Source of the DNA: Actinoalloteichus hymeniacidonis
GTDB taxonomy: Bacteria; Actinomycetota; Actinomycetes; Mycobacteriales; Pseudonocardiaceae
Length of the DNA: 64,000 bases
Assembly: GCF_014203365.1 (NCBI RefSeq)
Contig: NZ_JACHIS010000001.1
Location: 930,001-994,000 of the forward strand
Direction of reading: 5' to 3'
The notes under the pieces: model-generated
Databases searched by the model: none
What the model was told of the DNA's origin: nothing
What the model saw: the letters and a program-made list of their open reading frames with translations, nothing else
Position numbers and translations under genes: made by a program
Shown here: positions 1-7,432 of the stretch, one piece after another
How the letters are laid out: each line of letters opens with the position of its first letter
Position numbering within the stretch: position 1 is the stretch's first letter

Positions 1-4
1 GCGG

Positions 5-340
5 CTACGTCAGCAGGATCCAGCCGAGCCCGAGCAGTCCCAGCAACACGGTGGCGGCGGTGAAGAGCATCGGCAGGCGTCCGCTGGGCAGCGGCTCCGC
101 CCGATGCAGCCGCTCGGCCGTCCGGCGATAGCGACGCAGCGTCAGCAACAGCAGGCCACCGGTCCCGGCCGCAGCAGAGACGGCCAGCACCGTGGCCACC
201 ACCGCGTTGATCTCCGCCGCCAGCCGGACCAACGCCAGCGACAGAACGACGAAGGCCAGCGCGGTGCGTCGCCACGACAGGGCGGTCCGTTCGGCCTGCG
301 CCAAATCCCAGACCTCGACCGGCGGCGGGCCAGGTGTCAT
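5..340 (-). CDS. DUF202 family small membrane protein (second of pair)
   Basis: Predicted 111-residue membrane protein of the DUF202 (YidH-like) family, function unknown. The N-terminal motif AERTALSWRRTALAF is the DUF202 hallmark and is followed by three hydrophobic segments, with a basic loop (LRRYRRTAERLHR) between the second and third. The ATG at 340 overlaps the TGA of the upstream DUF202 gene (shared TCAT on the plus strand at 337-340), so the two are translationally coupled and probably form a heteromeric membrane complex (inference). The longer reading frame reaching 466 is rejected because it would run deep into the upstream gene. Confidence 0.8.
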   Translation of the reverse strand: MTPGPPPVEVWDLAQAERTALSWRRTALAFVVLSLALVRLAAEINAVVATVLAVSAAAGTGGLLLLTLRRYRRTAERLHRAEPLPSGRLPMLFTAATVLLGLLGLGWILLT

Positions 341-702
341 CGCTCCACCACGAGAACGACGAGGATGAACACTCCGAAGGCAAGCGACACGCTCACCAGC
401 AGCACCCCGGCCGACAACGCGGGCAACGGCGAGCCGGTGCGCAACGCCCGCTCCGCCGCGATCCACCGCAGCAGCCCGAACACGCCGGTGGCCATCCCCG
501 CGACCACCAGGGCGAGCGCGAGCAGCAGGTACGACGTGCGATCGGGGGCCAGTACATCCAGCCCCACACCGCCTGCGGTCAAGGCCATCGCGGTCCGCAG
601 CCAGGCCAGGAACGTTCGCTCATTGGCCAGACTGAACCTCGGATCGGGCTCCGCGCCGACGCCGTATACCCGCCGTGGCCTGCGGAGCCGTTCCCGTCCC
701 AT
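337..702 (-). CDS. DUF202 family small membrane protein (first of pair)
   Basis: About 121 residues. It contains FSLANERTFLAWLRTAMAL, the classic DUF202 signature, followed by three membrane segments (around GGVGLDVLA, LLLALALVVAGMATGVFGLL and LLVSVSLAFGVFILVVLV). The start at 702 was chosen because GGTGA lies 5 nt upstream and it gives the usual short family N-terminus. An ATG at 735 is an alternative and would add 11 residues. The stop overlaps the start of a second DUF202 gene, a common two-gene arrangement in actinobacteria. The MFS gene starting near 809 is divergent, so the roughly 100-bp gap must hold promoters for both directions. Role unknown. Confidence 0.75.
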   Translation of the reverse strand: MGRERLRRPRRVYGVGAEPDPRFSLANERTFLAWLRTAMALTAGGVGLDVLAPDRTSYLLLALALVVAGMATGVFGLLRWIAAERALRTGSPLPALSAGVLLVSVSLAFGVFILVVLVVER

Positions 703-795
703 GCCGGTCACCGTAACGCCGTCGGACACCGGCATGGGCGCGTCCGTGCCTCGACCAGCGGTAGGGGCACAGACGTGATCCACCCACCGTCGGGT

Positions 796-801
796 TAGCG
801 T
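796..801 (+). promoter_or_regulatory. -10 box of a leaderless promoter for the MFS gene
   Basis: TAGCGT fits the actinobacterial TANNNT -10 element and is followed by exactly 7 nt and then GTG at 809. The same geometry recurs at several other starts in this window, so transcription probably begins at or next to the start codon. No convincing -35 box is visible. Confidence 0.45.
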
Positions 802-808
802 GGCTCTC

Positions 809-1969
809 GTGCAGCATGAGGTGAACGGCCCAGAACGCGCCGTCAGCGTATGGAGTCCGTCACTGGTGTGGTTGCTGGTCGGCACCCTGGCGGTGTTCCC
901 CGGCTTCTTCCTGTTGTTGTCCGTTGTCCCGCAATACGCGGCGGCGGGCGGCGCGGGCCCCTTCGGCGCGGGTGCGGGCACCGGCGTGTTCATGGCCACT
1001 ACGGTCGGCATCCAGCTGTTCATGCCCAAGCTGTTGGTCAGGTTCGGCTATCGACCGATGCTGGCGGCGGGCGTGGTGCTCCTCGGCGCGCCGACGGCGC
1101 TGCTCGTGCCCTACGACGCGCTCTGGATCATCCTGCTGACCAACGCGGTTCGCGGTCTGGGATTCGGGATCGTCACCGTGGCCTTCTCCGCGCTGGTGGC
1201 CGAGCTGGTGCCGCCGCAACGGCGCGGCCAGGGCGCAGGCCTGTACGGCGGAGTGGTGGGCGTGGCCGGAGTCGCCGGGCTGCCCCTCGGGGTGTGGCTG
1301 GCGGGCGAGGTCGGCTATGCCTCCGTGTTCCTGCTCGCCACGGTGCTGCCCTTGCTCGCGCTGTTCACCCTGCCCGCGATGCGCGCGCCCGCCGCCGCGG
1401 TCGACACCAAGCGTCGCGGGGTGCTCCGGGGCCTGCTCGACGGCGGACTGCGTCGGCCCTTCCTGTTGTTGCTCGCCTTCTCGCTGTCCTCCGGCGCGGT
1501 GGTCACCTTCGTTCCGCTCTCCGCAGCCGACACCGCAGGCCTGGCCTCGTTGGCACTGCTCGTCCAGCAGGTCTGCGCCGCAGGTTCCCGCTGGGGTGCG
1601 GGCCTGCTGGGCGACCGCTTCGGCAACGGGAGATTGCTGGCTCCCGCCGTGCTGGCCGGGGTGACGGGCCTGGCGCTGACGGCCTGGACCTCGGGTCCGT
1701 TGCTGTTGGTGGGCATGGTGCTGTTCGGCCTGGGCTTCGGCGCGGCGCAGAACGCGACGATGGTGGTCATGCTGCATCGGGTCGACCGGGAGGGCTTCGG
1801 TGCGGTCAGCACGCAGTGGAACATCGCCTTCGACGCGGGCACCGGCCTCGGCGCCTCGGCGATCGGGCTGATCGTGCAGCTTGCGGGCTTCGAGATGGGC
1901 TTCGCCGCGGCCGCTGCGCTGTTGGCCGTCACCCTCGGCGGCGCCGTGGTGGACCGCACCGCCCGTTGA
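809..1969 (+). CDS. MFS transporter (CynX/NimT-like, 12 TM)
   Basis: Predicted 386-residue major facilitator superfamily permease with about 12 hydrophobic helices. The first half carries an RFGYRPML loop after helix 2 and VPPQRRGQGAGLYGGVVGVAGVAGLPLG in the helix 4/5 region, typical of drug or anion exporters of this superfamily. The second half repeats the six-helix pattern, including SRWGAGLLGDRFG. The substrate cannot be deduced. The GTG at 809 was preferred over GTG 800 because a TAGCGT -10 box lies 7 nt before it. A strong inverted repeat (1988-2024) ends the transcript and is shared with the convergent inhibitor gene. Confidence 0.8.
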   Translation: MQHEVNGPERAVSVWSPSLVWLLVGTLAVFPGFFLLLSVVPQYAAAGGAGPFGAGAGTGVFMATTVGIQLFMPKLLVRFGYRPMLAAGVVLLGAPTALLVPYDALWIILLTNAVRGLGFGIVTVAFSALVAELVPPQRRGQGAGLYGGVVGVAGVAGLPLGVWLAGEVGYASVFLLATVLPLLALFTLPAMRAPAAAVDTKRRGVLRGLLDGGLRRPFLLLLAFSLSSGAVVTFVPLSAADTAGLASLALLVQQVCAAGSRWGAGLLGDRFGNGRLLAPAVLAGVTGLALTAWTSGPLLLVGMVLFGLGFGAAQNATMVVMLHRVDREGFGAVSTQWNIAFDAGTGLGASAIGLIVQLAGFEMGFAAAAALLAVTLGGAVVDRTAR

Positions 1970-1987
1970 GACAGCCGGTGGATGAAC

Positions 1988-2024
1988 CGATCGGGCGGCC
2001 TCCGTTGCGGAGACCGCCCGATCG
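1988..2024. terminator. Bidirectional hairpin between MFS and SSI-like gene
   Basis: Arms CGATCGGGCGG (1988-1998) and CCGCCCGATCG (2014-2024) are perfectly complementary, with an inner CTCCG/CGGAG stem. It lies between two convergent genes, as expected for a shared terminator. No T-tract is present, which is usual for high-GC actinobacteria. Confidence 0.7.
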
Positions 2025-2046
2025 CGGGTGCTGCATGGCCGTTCGA

Positions 2047-2475
2047 TCAGAACGCGAAGATCGACCCGGTCGCGGCTTCGAGGATGCACTTGTTCGAATA
2101 GGTCTTCTCGTGGGCGACCGGGGTGCCATCGATGGTTCCCGTCGCCGTCGCCGTGTACGGCTGGTAGATCATCGTGCACAGCGCCTGGTCGTCGATGGCC
2201 TCGAAGCGATCGCCGACGGCCTTGAGATCCGTACAGGCCAGGGCGGGGTCGGGGTGATTACCGCCTGCGGGGTCGCAGGTCAGTACCGCAGTCCGCGTCG
2301 ACGGCGAGTTCTGATGCGCCGAATAGCCCTCGCCTTCGCTGATGGTGAGGGTCAAATTGGTGGGAATCTGCCCCTCGGTGGTGGGTGCCGCAGTGCTGTC
2401 GCCGCTGACGTCGTTGACGCCGGTCACTACGGAAGCGGCAAGCATCGCGGTCGCGACGAGGTGATTCCAATACAT
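2047..2475 (-). CDS. Secreted subtilisin inhibitor, SSI family (MEROPS I16)
   Basis: 142-residue precursor. The signal peptide covers about residues 1-25 (LVATAMLAASVVTG core). The mature part matches Streptomyces subtilisin inhibitor: LTLTISEGEG, TCDPAGGNHPDPALAC, CTMIYQP and YSNKCILEA..GSIFAF. The four family cysteines are present (C67, C81, C100, C130), expected to pair 67-81 and 100-130. Aligning CTMIYQP with the SSI reactive loop CPMVYDP puts Met102 at P1, predicting inhibition of subtilisin/chymotrypsin-like serine proteases (established for P1 Met in SSI). The start is fixed by AGGAGG 6-7 nt before ATG 2475. A secreted subtilase lies in the same window at 59-62 kb, but a functional link is only speculation. 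Confidence 0.9.
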   Translation of the reverse strand: MYWNHLVATAMLAASVVTGVNDVSGDSTAAPTTEGQIPTNLTLTISEGEGYSAHQNSPSTRTAVLTCDPAGGNHPDPALACTDLKAVGDRFEAIDDQALCTMIYQPYTATATGTIDGTPVAHEKTYSNKCILEAATGSIFAF

Positions 2476-2801
2476 GGTGGGTCCTCCTGGGAGCACTACA
2501 TGCGAACTGGGGTAGGAAGGGTCTATCCGTTGAGTAGGCCGCAGTGCCAGGGGAGCGGGATTTCTTCCCTCATCGGGTATCACTCGATAGTGGACGGATA
2601 CTGAGGGTTCGCTAAGGCGCGAGAGAGCACTGGAAGCATCGACGGTCAGATCACTCGAATGGGTAATGGGTGGTCGAAAAGTTGTTCCGAACCCAACGAT
2701 TCGACGAATTCCGACTTGCTCGCATGGCTCGGAGCAGGGATATCTCGCTTCGGTTGACCGGTGACTATCCGATCAGGGCGAGGGTAACGACCCGGACACC
2801 C

Positions 2802-3218
2802 TCAGGACGCGGTCGTCTCCGCACTGAGCCAGTCGAGGTAGTCCTCGTTGCCGCCGAAGATCGGCGTGGCGATGATCTCGGGAACCTCGTAATCGTGCTG
2901 CGCTCGAATATGCGCGGTCAGTGTGTTCAACCGAGCGGTGGTCGTCTTGATGACGCACTGCCATTCCTCGTCGAACGTGACCTGGTTGTTCCACCGATAC
3001 ACACTGCGCACCGGGCCGAGAATCTGGACGCAGCCCGCGAGCCGCGCCTCGATGATCCCCGCCGCGAGCCGGTCGGCCTGCTCCTGGCTTGCCATGGTGG
3101 TGACCACCTGGCAGTAGACCGAGGGATCCGCCTCATCCGGCGTCGGGGACCCGAGGGCCGGTGCGGTTGCCGTCGGCGCGACCGTGGCGGCGGGGGCGGC
3201 AGGATCGGGTATCGACAT
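2802..3218 (-). CDS. cutA: Divalent cation tolerance protein CutA1
   Basis: 138 residues. An Ala/Pro-rich N-terminal extension of about 32 residues is followed by a complete CutA1 domain: YCQVVTTMASQEQADRLAAGIIEARLAGCVQ, then VYRWNNQVTFDEEWQCVIKTT, YEVPEIIATPI and DYLDWLSAE. CutA1 proteins form ferredoxin-like trimers and have been linked to copper/metal tolerance in E. coli; the cellular role in actinobacteria is unsettled. The start is ATG 3218. The gene lies 140 bp downstream of a chaplin-like gene whose protein has a His-rich tail, with a hairpin between them, so they are probably separate transcripts. The region 2476-2801 contains no recognisable gene and should hold the promoter of the SSI-like gene. 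Confidence 0.9.
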   Translation of the reverse strand: MSIPDPAAPAATVAPTATAPALGSPTPDEADPSVYCQVVTTMASQEQADRLAAGIIEARLAGCVQILGPVRSVYRWNNQVTFDEEWQCVIKTTTARLNTLTAHIRAQHDYEVPEIIATPIFGGNEDYLDWLSAETTAS

Positions 3219-3301
3219 CGGGCTCAACTCGCTTCCGAGTTCGCGGTTCGCCTGGCCCCTCTTCCTACCAAGCCACTGTGGAACCCGACAGTGCGAGACG
3301 G

Positions 3302-3342
3302 CGGAAGGGCGCCGGATCGAGTGTCGATCCGCCGCCCTTCCG
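3302..3342 (-). terminator. Terminator hairpin after chaplin-like gene 1
   Basis: An 18-19 bp arm starting CGGAAGGGCGCCGGATCGA (from 3302) pairs with TCGATCCGCCGCCCTTCC (3324-3341) around a GTG loop with a single mismatch. It lies just past the stop of the minus-strand chaplin-like gene. Confidence 0.65.
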
Positions 3343-3358
3343 AGTGGTGCGCTGTGAC

Positions 3359-3697
3359 TCAGCGGCCCGCGTGCGGGGCGCCCTTGCCCTGGTGGCCGTG
3401 GTGCTCGTGGTGGCCACCCTTGCCGCCATCGGTGATGATCGTCGTGTTCGCGACGTCGTCGGTGATGGGGGCGTTGGTGCAGTCGTTGATCTGGGGCGAC
3501 AGCACCGGGATGATGACGCCGATCACGGCGGCGACGTTGTTGCCGCAGAGCTGCACCGGGACGGCGCTGATGTTGTTGTCGTTGACCGCGTTGACGCCGT
3601 CGTTGTCGATCGAGTCGGCGAACGCGGGGCCGCCGAGCGTCAGGACACCGAGAGCGGCACCGGCTGCAGCGCCGGCAATCCGTGCGGAAGTACGCAT
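3359..3697 (-). CDS. Chaplin-like small secreted protein with His-rich tail
   Basis: 112 residues. The signal peptide ends near AFA-DS (about residue 28). The mature core DNDGVNAVNDNNISAVPVQ-LCGNNVAAVIGVIIP...NDC has the chaplin layout (Asn-rich, PV.LCGN, hydrophobic stretch, second Cys), though the Cys-Cys spacing is slightly longer than in classical chaplins. Chaplins are exported amyloid-forming surfactants of aerial hyphae (established for Streptomyces); membership here is by pattern only. Unlike its paralogue downstream, it carries a C-terminal GGKGGHHEHHGHQGKG segment that could bind metal. ATG 3697 was chosen because GAAAGGTG precedes it, identical to the site before the paralogue; ATG 3715 lacks one. 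Confidence 0.7.
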   Translation of the reverse strand: MRTSARIAGAAAGAALGVLTLGGPAFADSIDNDGVNAVNDNNISAVPVQLCGNNVAAVIGVIIPVLSPQINDCTNAPITDDVANTTIITDGGKGGHHEHHGHQGKGAPHAGR

Positions 3698-3821
3698 GGT
3701 GTGCACCTTTCTCATACTTGATGAAGGGCGCCCGGCGAATCACCGCTGCGAATGGCAGGCGGGGGCCGGTTGCCGGTCTAGCTGATGGTGGAGATGGTCA
3801 GAACAACCGACCGGGCGACAC

Positions 3822-4094
3822 TCAGTCCTGGAAGACGAGCTTGTTGCCGATGTCGTCGGTGACGGGCGCGTTGGTGCAGTCGCTGATCTGGGGCGACAGC
3901 ACCGGCACGATGACGCCGATCACGGCGGCGATGTTGTTGCCGCAGGCCTGGATCGGCACGGCGCTGATGTTGTTGTCGTTGACCGCGTTGACGCCGTCGT
4001 TGTCGACCGAGTCGGCGAACGCGGGCGCACCGAGCATCATCACGCCGAGGGTGGCAGCTGCGGTGGCGCTGAGGACGCGTGCAGAGGTACGCAT
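3822..4094 (-). CDS. Chaplin-like small secreted protein (tandem paralogue)
   Basis: 90 residues. Signal peptide MRTSARVLSATAAATLG...AFA is followed by the same core as its neighbour (DSVDNDGVNAVNDNNISAVPI-QACGNNIAAVIGVIVPVLSPQISDC), then a short acidic end (NAPVTDDIGNKLVFQD). The two mature cores are nearly identical, and the 5' leaders (TTTGAGAAAGGTG-like) match, indicating recent tandem duplication. It is probably cell-wall associated or surface active, by analogy with chaplins (inference). Start ATG 4094 with GAAAGGTG about 6 nt upstream. A third, broken copy lies upstream at about 4395-4592. Confidence 0.7.
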   Translation of the reverse strand: MRTSARVLSATAAATLGVMMLGAPAFADSVDNDGVNAVNDNNISAVPIQACGNNIAAVIGVIVPVLSPQISDCTNAPVTDDIGNKLVFQD

Positions 4095-4394
4095 GGAAAC
4101 ACCTTTCTCAAAACAGACAAGATCGGACCTAGGAGCGATCGGATTGATGCTTGACCGCTCATAGGGGGTGGTACTGGCGGAGCAGGTGAGCATTCGGATT
4201 CCCTGCCCGCTGGGAGCAGTTATGTCGGAACCCGACTACCGGAACGGTGTTCGAATATCAGTCGAGACCTGCGAATCGCTCGCCTGTCGCGTGGGGTACG
4301 GCACCATGACTCGGTTGTCGATAGCACTCACGAGTCGCCGTCGCGATCAGGACTTCGAGCACCGCCTGAACTCCACTGATTTCCGACGAACCGG

Positions 4395-4592
4395 TATGGA
4401 CGACGACGCCGATCGCGGCCCCACGTATTGCCGTTGCGGAGGTGGATGGACCACGGTGCTCATGGTGGTGTCCCTTGAGTGCGTGGATACGCCGTCGCTA
4501 TCGACGGAGTGGGCAGGATGGGAACCGCCGACCGTCACTGCGCCAACCGAGGTTTCGGCTATGGCGCTCGCGCGACGAGTGGAGGTATCCAC
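4395..4592 (-). pseudogene. Decayed third chaplin-like copy
   Basis: On the minus strand from 4592, the frame reads TSTRRASAIAETSVGAVTVG, then HSVDSDGV, which aligns with the signal peptide and DSVDNDGV core of the two intact paralogues. After SRDTTMSTV the similarity stops in this frame and resumes in another frame at about 4398-4440 as GAAIGVVV, aligning with NIAAVIGVIV. Both cysteines are lost. This looks like a frameshifted, degenerate third tandem copy rather than a coding gene. The flanks 4095-4394 and 4593-4814 show nothing else recognisable. Confidence 0.6.
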
Positions 4593-4810
4593 GTGCTGCC
4601 TTCCGTCATTTCATCTTTGACCGAGAAGCCCATCCCGCAGTGCTGCCCGGCGGGAAGTGCCGTCAGCATTCTGCACCATGAACCTCCCGATATTGACCGT
4701 CTACGCGTCATATCGGCCATTTACACCTTATAGAGTGAATCATCTTTGAAGCGGTTCGCTGGTCGTCGACGTGAAACGAGTCGGAGGGTATATGGCGCAA
4801 TGGAGGGCTA

Positions 4811-4860
4811 ATCAAGAAAACCGTGACAGGGGTGCACCGAATGGTGTACCCCTGTCACGG
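4811..4860 (-). terminator. Intrinsic terminator of the large secreted protein gene
   Basis: An 18-bp hairpin with one mismatch: CCGTGACAGGGGTGCACC (4821-4838) and GGTGTACCCCTGTCACGG (4843-4860) around a GAAT loop. Read on the minus strand it is followed by TTTTCTTGATT (4811-4820 region), giving a classical stem plus T-tract. Confidence 0.85.
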
Positions 4861-4952
4861 TCGATATTGCGGAAGCGGGCTCGTGAACTCAGCCCGAGTG
4901 CCGACTTCTATGCCTGTTGGAACCTCGGCTGTTGCTCCGGTCGATCAGCCGA

Positions 4953-6299
4953 TCAGATCGGCAGCTTGCCGATGAGGGGCTGGGTCAGGCTGCCTGCGGC
5001 CGCGGGAACCTCGGTCAGCGAGGGAGTCGAGAGCGGCGACTGCGTCTTGGGCGCCTCCAGCGAGCTCGGCACCGTGAGGCCGCCACCGACCAGCTCGCCG
5101 AGTCCGCTGCCGTGCAGGGCGTTGAGCTCGGGGGCCTTGTTCGGCTGACGGACGTGGTGCTCGACCGTCGGCTCCGGGGCCGGAGCCGGTGCCGCCGCAC
5201 CCGGCTTCGGGGCGTTGACGTTGCCCAGCAGGTTGCCGACCGGGTTCGTGCTGATCATGGAGCCCGCCTCGCCGATGGCGTCGGTGAGGGGCAGCTGACG
5301 GGCCGAGTCGGCGACGCCGCCGACCGCGTCTGCCGGGGCGGGCAGCGTCGAGGGCGCGCTTGCCGCCGGGTCGATCAGGCTGGAGACCTCGGCGGGCAGC
5401 AGGCCGGTGACCGGGCGCAGCACGCCGCCGAGATCACCGAGCTGTTCGGTGCCCTGCCGGGCCGTGCTGGTGGTCTCCCGTGCCAGGTCGGTCACCGGGT
5501 TCTGCCTACCGAGACCGTCGACGACGCCGGACACGGTGCCGGTGACCTCGCCGAGCGGCGCGGCCTCGCGAACCCCGTCGATGTCCGAGCTGATCCGGGT
5601 GAGGGCCTGGTCTGCGGCGGGGCCGACGACCGGGACGTCGGCGGTCTCCGGCAGCGTCGGCGTCGAACCGAGCGGTCCGCCGCTGACCGCGCCGGTGACC
5701 GGGCGGGTGATCGTGTTGGGGTCAAGCGGCTGCCCTAGCGTGTAGCCCTCGACCGCGTTGATCTCCACCGCCGTGTCCACCGCGGAGAATCCGGAGTAGT
5801 TCTCCGGCCGCTCCCGAAGCCTGGTCGACAGCAGGGTGTCCGAGGTGCTCTGGTCGAGCACGCCGGTGTTGCCCGGTGCCACGTCCAGTGCGATGTCGGG
5901 ACGGGTCCGCTGCAGGGCGGTGACCTCGGCCACCTCGGTGCCGAGCGCGCCGCCGAGGCGGTTGACCCGGTTGACGTCCAGCAGCGGCCCGGGGGTGGTG
6001 AACTGGTCGGCGAGCGCCAGCGCGGTGCCCTCCAGGGTGTAGGCGGGCTGCACGAACACGTTCGGGATGCTGGCCTTGGCGGTGACGTCGGCGCAAGGCA
6101 CGATCTCGCTGCCGGTGACGGCGTAGGCAGGTGACTGGCAGGAGTGCAGCGGCAGCTCGGCGCCGATGTCGGTCGGCACGTCCGCCTTGGAGGGCAGCCG
6201 ATCGGTGGCGTCGGTGGCCATGGCGGTGCCGGCCCCCATCGCGGCGAAGCCCGCGGCCATCACCGCGGCCTGGAGCGTGCGCGAGGTCTTGGAAGGCAA
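4953..6299 (-). CDS. Secreted protein of unknown function (448 aa)
   Basis: The predicted signal peptide MPSKTSRTLQAAVMAAGFAAM..AMA is followed by a mature protein rich in Ala, Pro, Thr and Leu with no family recognised. Visible features are a short N-terminal region with two cysteines (HSCQSPAYAV and IVPCADV), a middle part with repeated LGEVTGTVSGVVDGLG / PVTGAVSGGPLGSTP-like short motifs, and a PAPAPEP linker before a final globular-looking tail. The start is TTG 6299, chosen because AAGGAG lies 9 nt upstream and a signal peptide follows directly; no ATG/GTG gives that. The gene stands alone and ends in a strong terminator. It may be a cell-wall associated protein (inference). The 6300-6686 stretch upstream shows no other gene and should hold its promoter. 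Confidence 0.65.
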   Translation of the reverse strand: MPSKTSRTLQAAVMAAGFAAMGAGTAMATDATDRLPSKADVPTDIGAELPLHSCQSPAYAVTGSEIVPCADVTAKASIPNVFVQPAYTLEGTALALADQFTTPGPLLDVNRVNRLGGALGTEVAEVTALQRTRPDIALDVAPGNTGVLDQSTSDTLLSTRLRERPENYSGFSAVDTAVEINAVEGYTLGQPLDPNTITRPVTGAVSGGPLGSTPTLPETADVPVVGPAADQALTRISSDIDGVREAAPLGEVTGTVSGVVDGLGRQNPVTDLARETTSTARQGTEQLGDLGGVLRPVTGLLPAEVSSLIDPAASAPSTLPAPADAVGGVADSARQLPLTDAIGEAGSMISTNPVGNLLGNVNAPKPGAAAPAPAPEPTVEHHVRQPNKAPELNALHGSGLGELVGGGLTVPSSLEAPKTQSPLSTPSLTEVPAAAGSLTQPLIGKLPI

Positions 6300-6686
6300 G
6301 GTGACTGTCTCCTTGATGTCGTGCGGGAGTCGTTCGGTCTGCCGGATCGTGTGGACCGACGACTCAGGCGGGGGTGCGAACCGGACGGTCCGCGGTCGCG
6401 TTGTCGGTCGCAGTGCCGGGCGAGAGAAGCAGTCTTGGCCGTGAGGGCAGCCGCTGCCCGCCACCGGGCACGCACGTTCTCCAGGCATGATCGACCCGAA
6501 GACGATCAATTCGGCAGTACTTCGCGGTACAACCACTCGGAAGTGCCGCGAATTTAGCTCGATATGGGGATCTTCTTCGAGTGATCGACGGCGTGGGGAA
6601 TCCTGCGCCCTCTCGCGAGGTCGCTGCGCATCTGTGCGCCGAGACGGGTCGTCGGCGTCGTCGCCTCGGCCGGTGAACGCCGACTC

Positions 6687-7316
6687 CTACGGGCGCGTCC
6701 CGCCGTTGTTGGGCTCCCAGGCCGAGGACAGGGCGGCGTGGGCCATGGTCGCCAACAGGGTGCGCATCGTGGCCAGATCGGTGTTGGTCGCGCTGTGCGG
6801 GGTGGAGTTGAGCAGTCCGAAGGCGGCATGGGTGGCGGCGAGCAGCCTGCCCCGCGCGGTGTGCGGAGCGATCCGCGCCGCCACGGCCACCCATTCCTCG
6901 ACATAGCGACGTTGCAGGCGGCGTACGGTTCGCCGTTCGGCCTCAGGAACGTTGTCGAGTTCCCGGTCGTGCACCGTGATCAGCGCGGGCTTGCTCAGGG
7001 CGAACTCGACATGCCATTCGATCAGTGCGTCCAGCGCCGCCGCCGGCCCCTCGGCGGCCGCGACTCGGGCGGTGCCCTCGGTCAGCAGGCGTTCGCTGAC
7101 CGCCAACAGCATCTCGGCCAGCACCGCCTCCTTGTTGCGGAAGTGCCGGTAGAGCGCCGGGCCGGAGACGCCGACCGCGCGCCCGAGGTCCTCGATGGAC
7201 ACGCCGTGATATCCACGTGCGGCGAACAGCTCGGCGGCGGCGTCCAGGATCTCCTGTCGCCGCTCGGCGGAGCGTCGCCGCGTTCCGGTCGACTCCTCCT
7301 GATGGTTCTGCCGCAT
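6687..7316 (-). CDS. TetR family regulator (BkaR-like) divergent from acyl-CoA carboxylase operon
   Basis: 209 residues. The N-terminal HTH (about 19-65: [48 protein letters not shown]) is a textbook TetR domain, and the C-terminal part is a helical ligand domain. It is divergent from accD-accA-acyl-CoA dehydrogenase; in mycobacteria the same arrangement carries BkaR (Rv2506), a repressor of the branched-chain keto-acid/leucine operon (established there). It probably represses itself and the operon through the palindromes at 7339-7381, with an acyl-CoA as a plausible inducer (inference). Start ATG 7316. Confidence 0.85.
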   Translation of the reverse strand: MRQNHQEESTGTRRRSAERRQEILDAAAELFAARGYHGVSIEDLGRAVGVSGPALYRHFRNKEAVLAEMLLAVSERLLTEGTARVAAAEGPAAALDALIEWHVEFALSKPALITVHDRELDNVPEAERRTVRRLQRRYVEEWVAVAARIAPHTARGRLLAATHAAFGLLNSTPHSATNTDLATMRTLLATMAHAALSSAWEPNNGGTRP

Positions 7317-7338
7317 CGGCTCAGAGTAGACGGCGAAG

Positions 7339-7381
7339 GTTAGCGGGCGTTAACATGCGGCTGGAGTTAATGGCCATTAAC
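7339..7381. promoter_or_regulatory. Two palindromic operator candidates for the TetR regulator
   Basis: GTTAATGGCCATTAAC (7366-7381) is a perfect 16-bp palindrome. GTTAGCGGGCGTTAAC (7339-7354) is an imperfect one with the same GTTA...TAAC ends and spacing. Both lie in the 116-bp gap between the divergent TetR and accD starts, where a TetR repressor of both genes would bind. Confidence 0.75.
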
Positions 7382-7432
7382 ATCCCGCCCGGTGCCGTGC
7401 GCCCTGGTGGGTGCGAACGAGAGGCGGAAGCC

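Noticed and set aside
860-2179. 439-codon minus-strand frame
   Set aside because: Antisense to the MFS gene, low-complexity Arg/Gln-rich translation.
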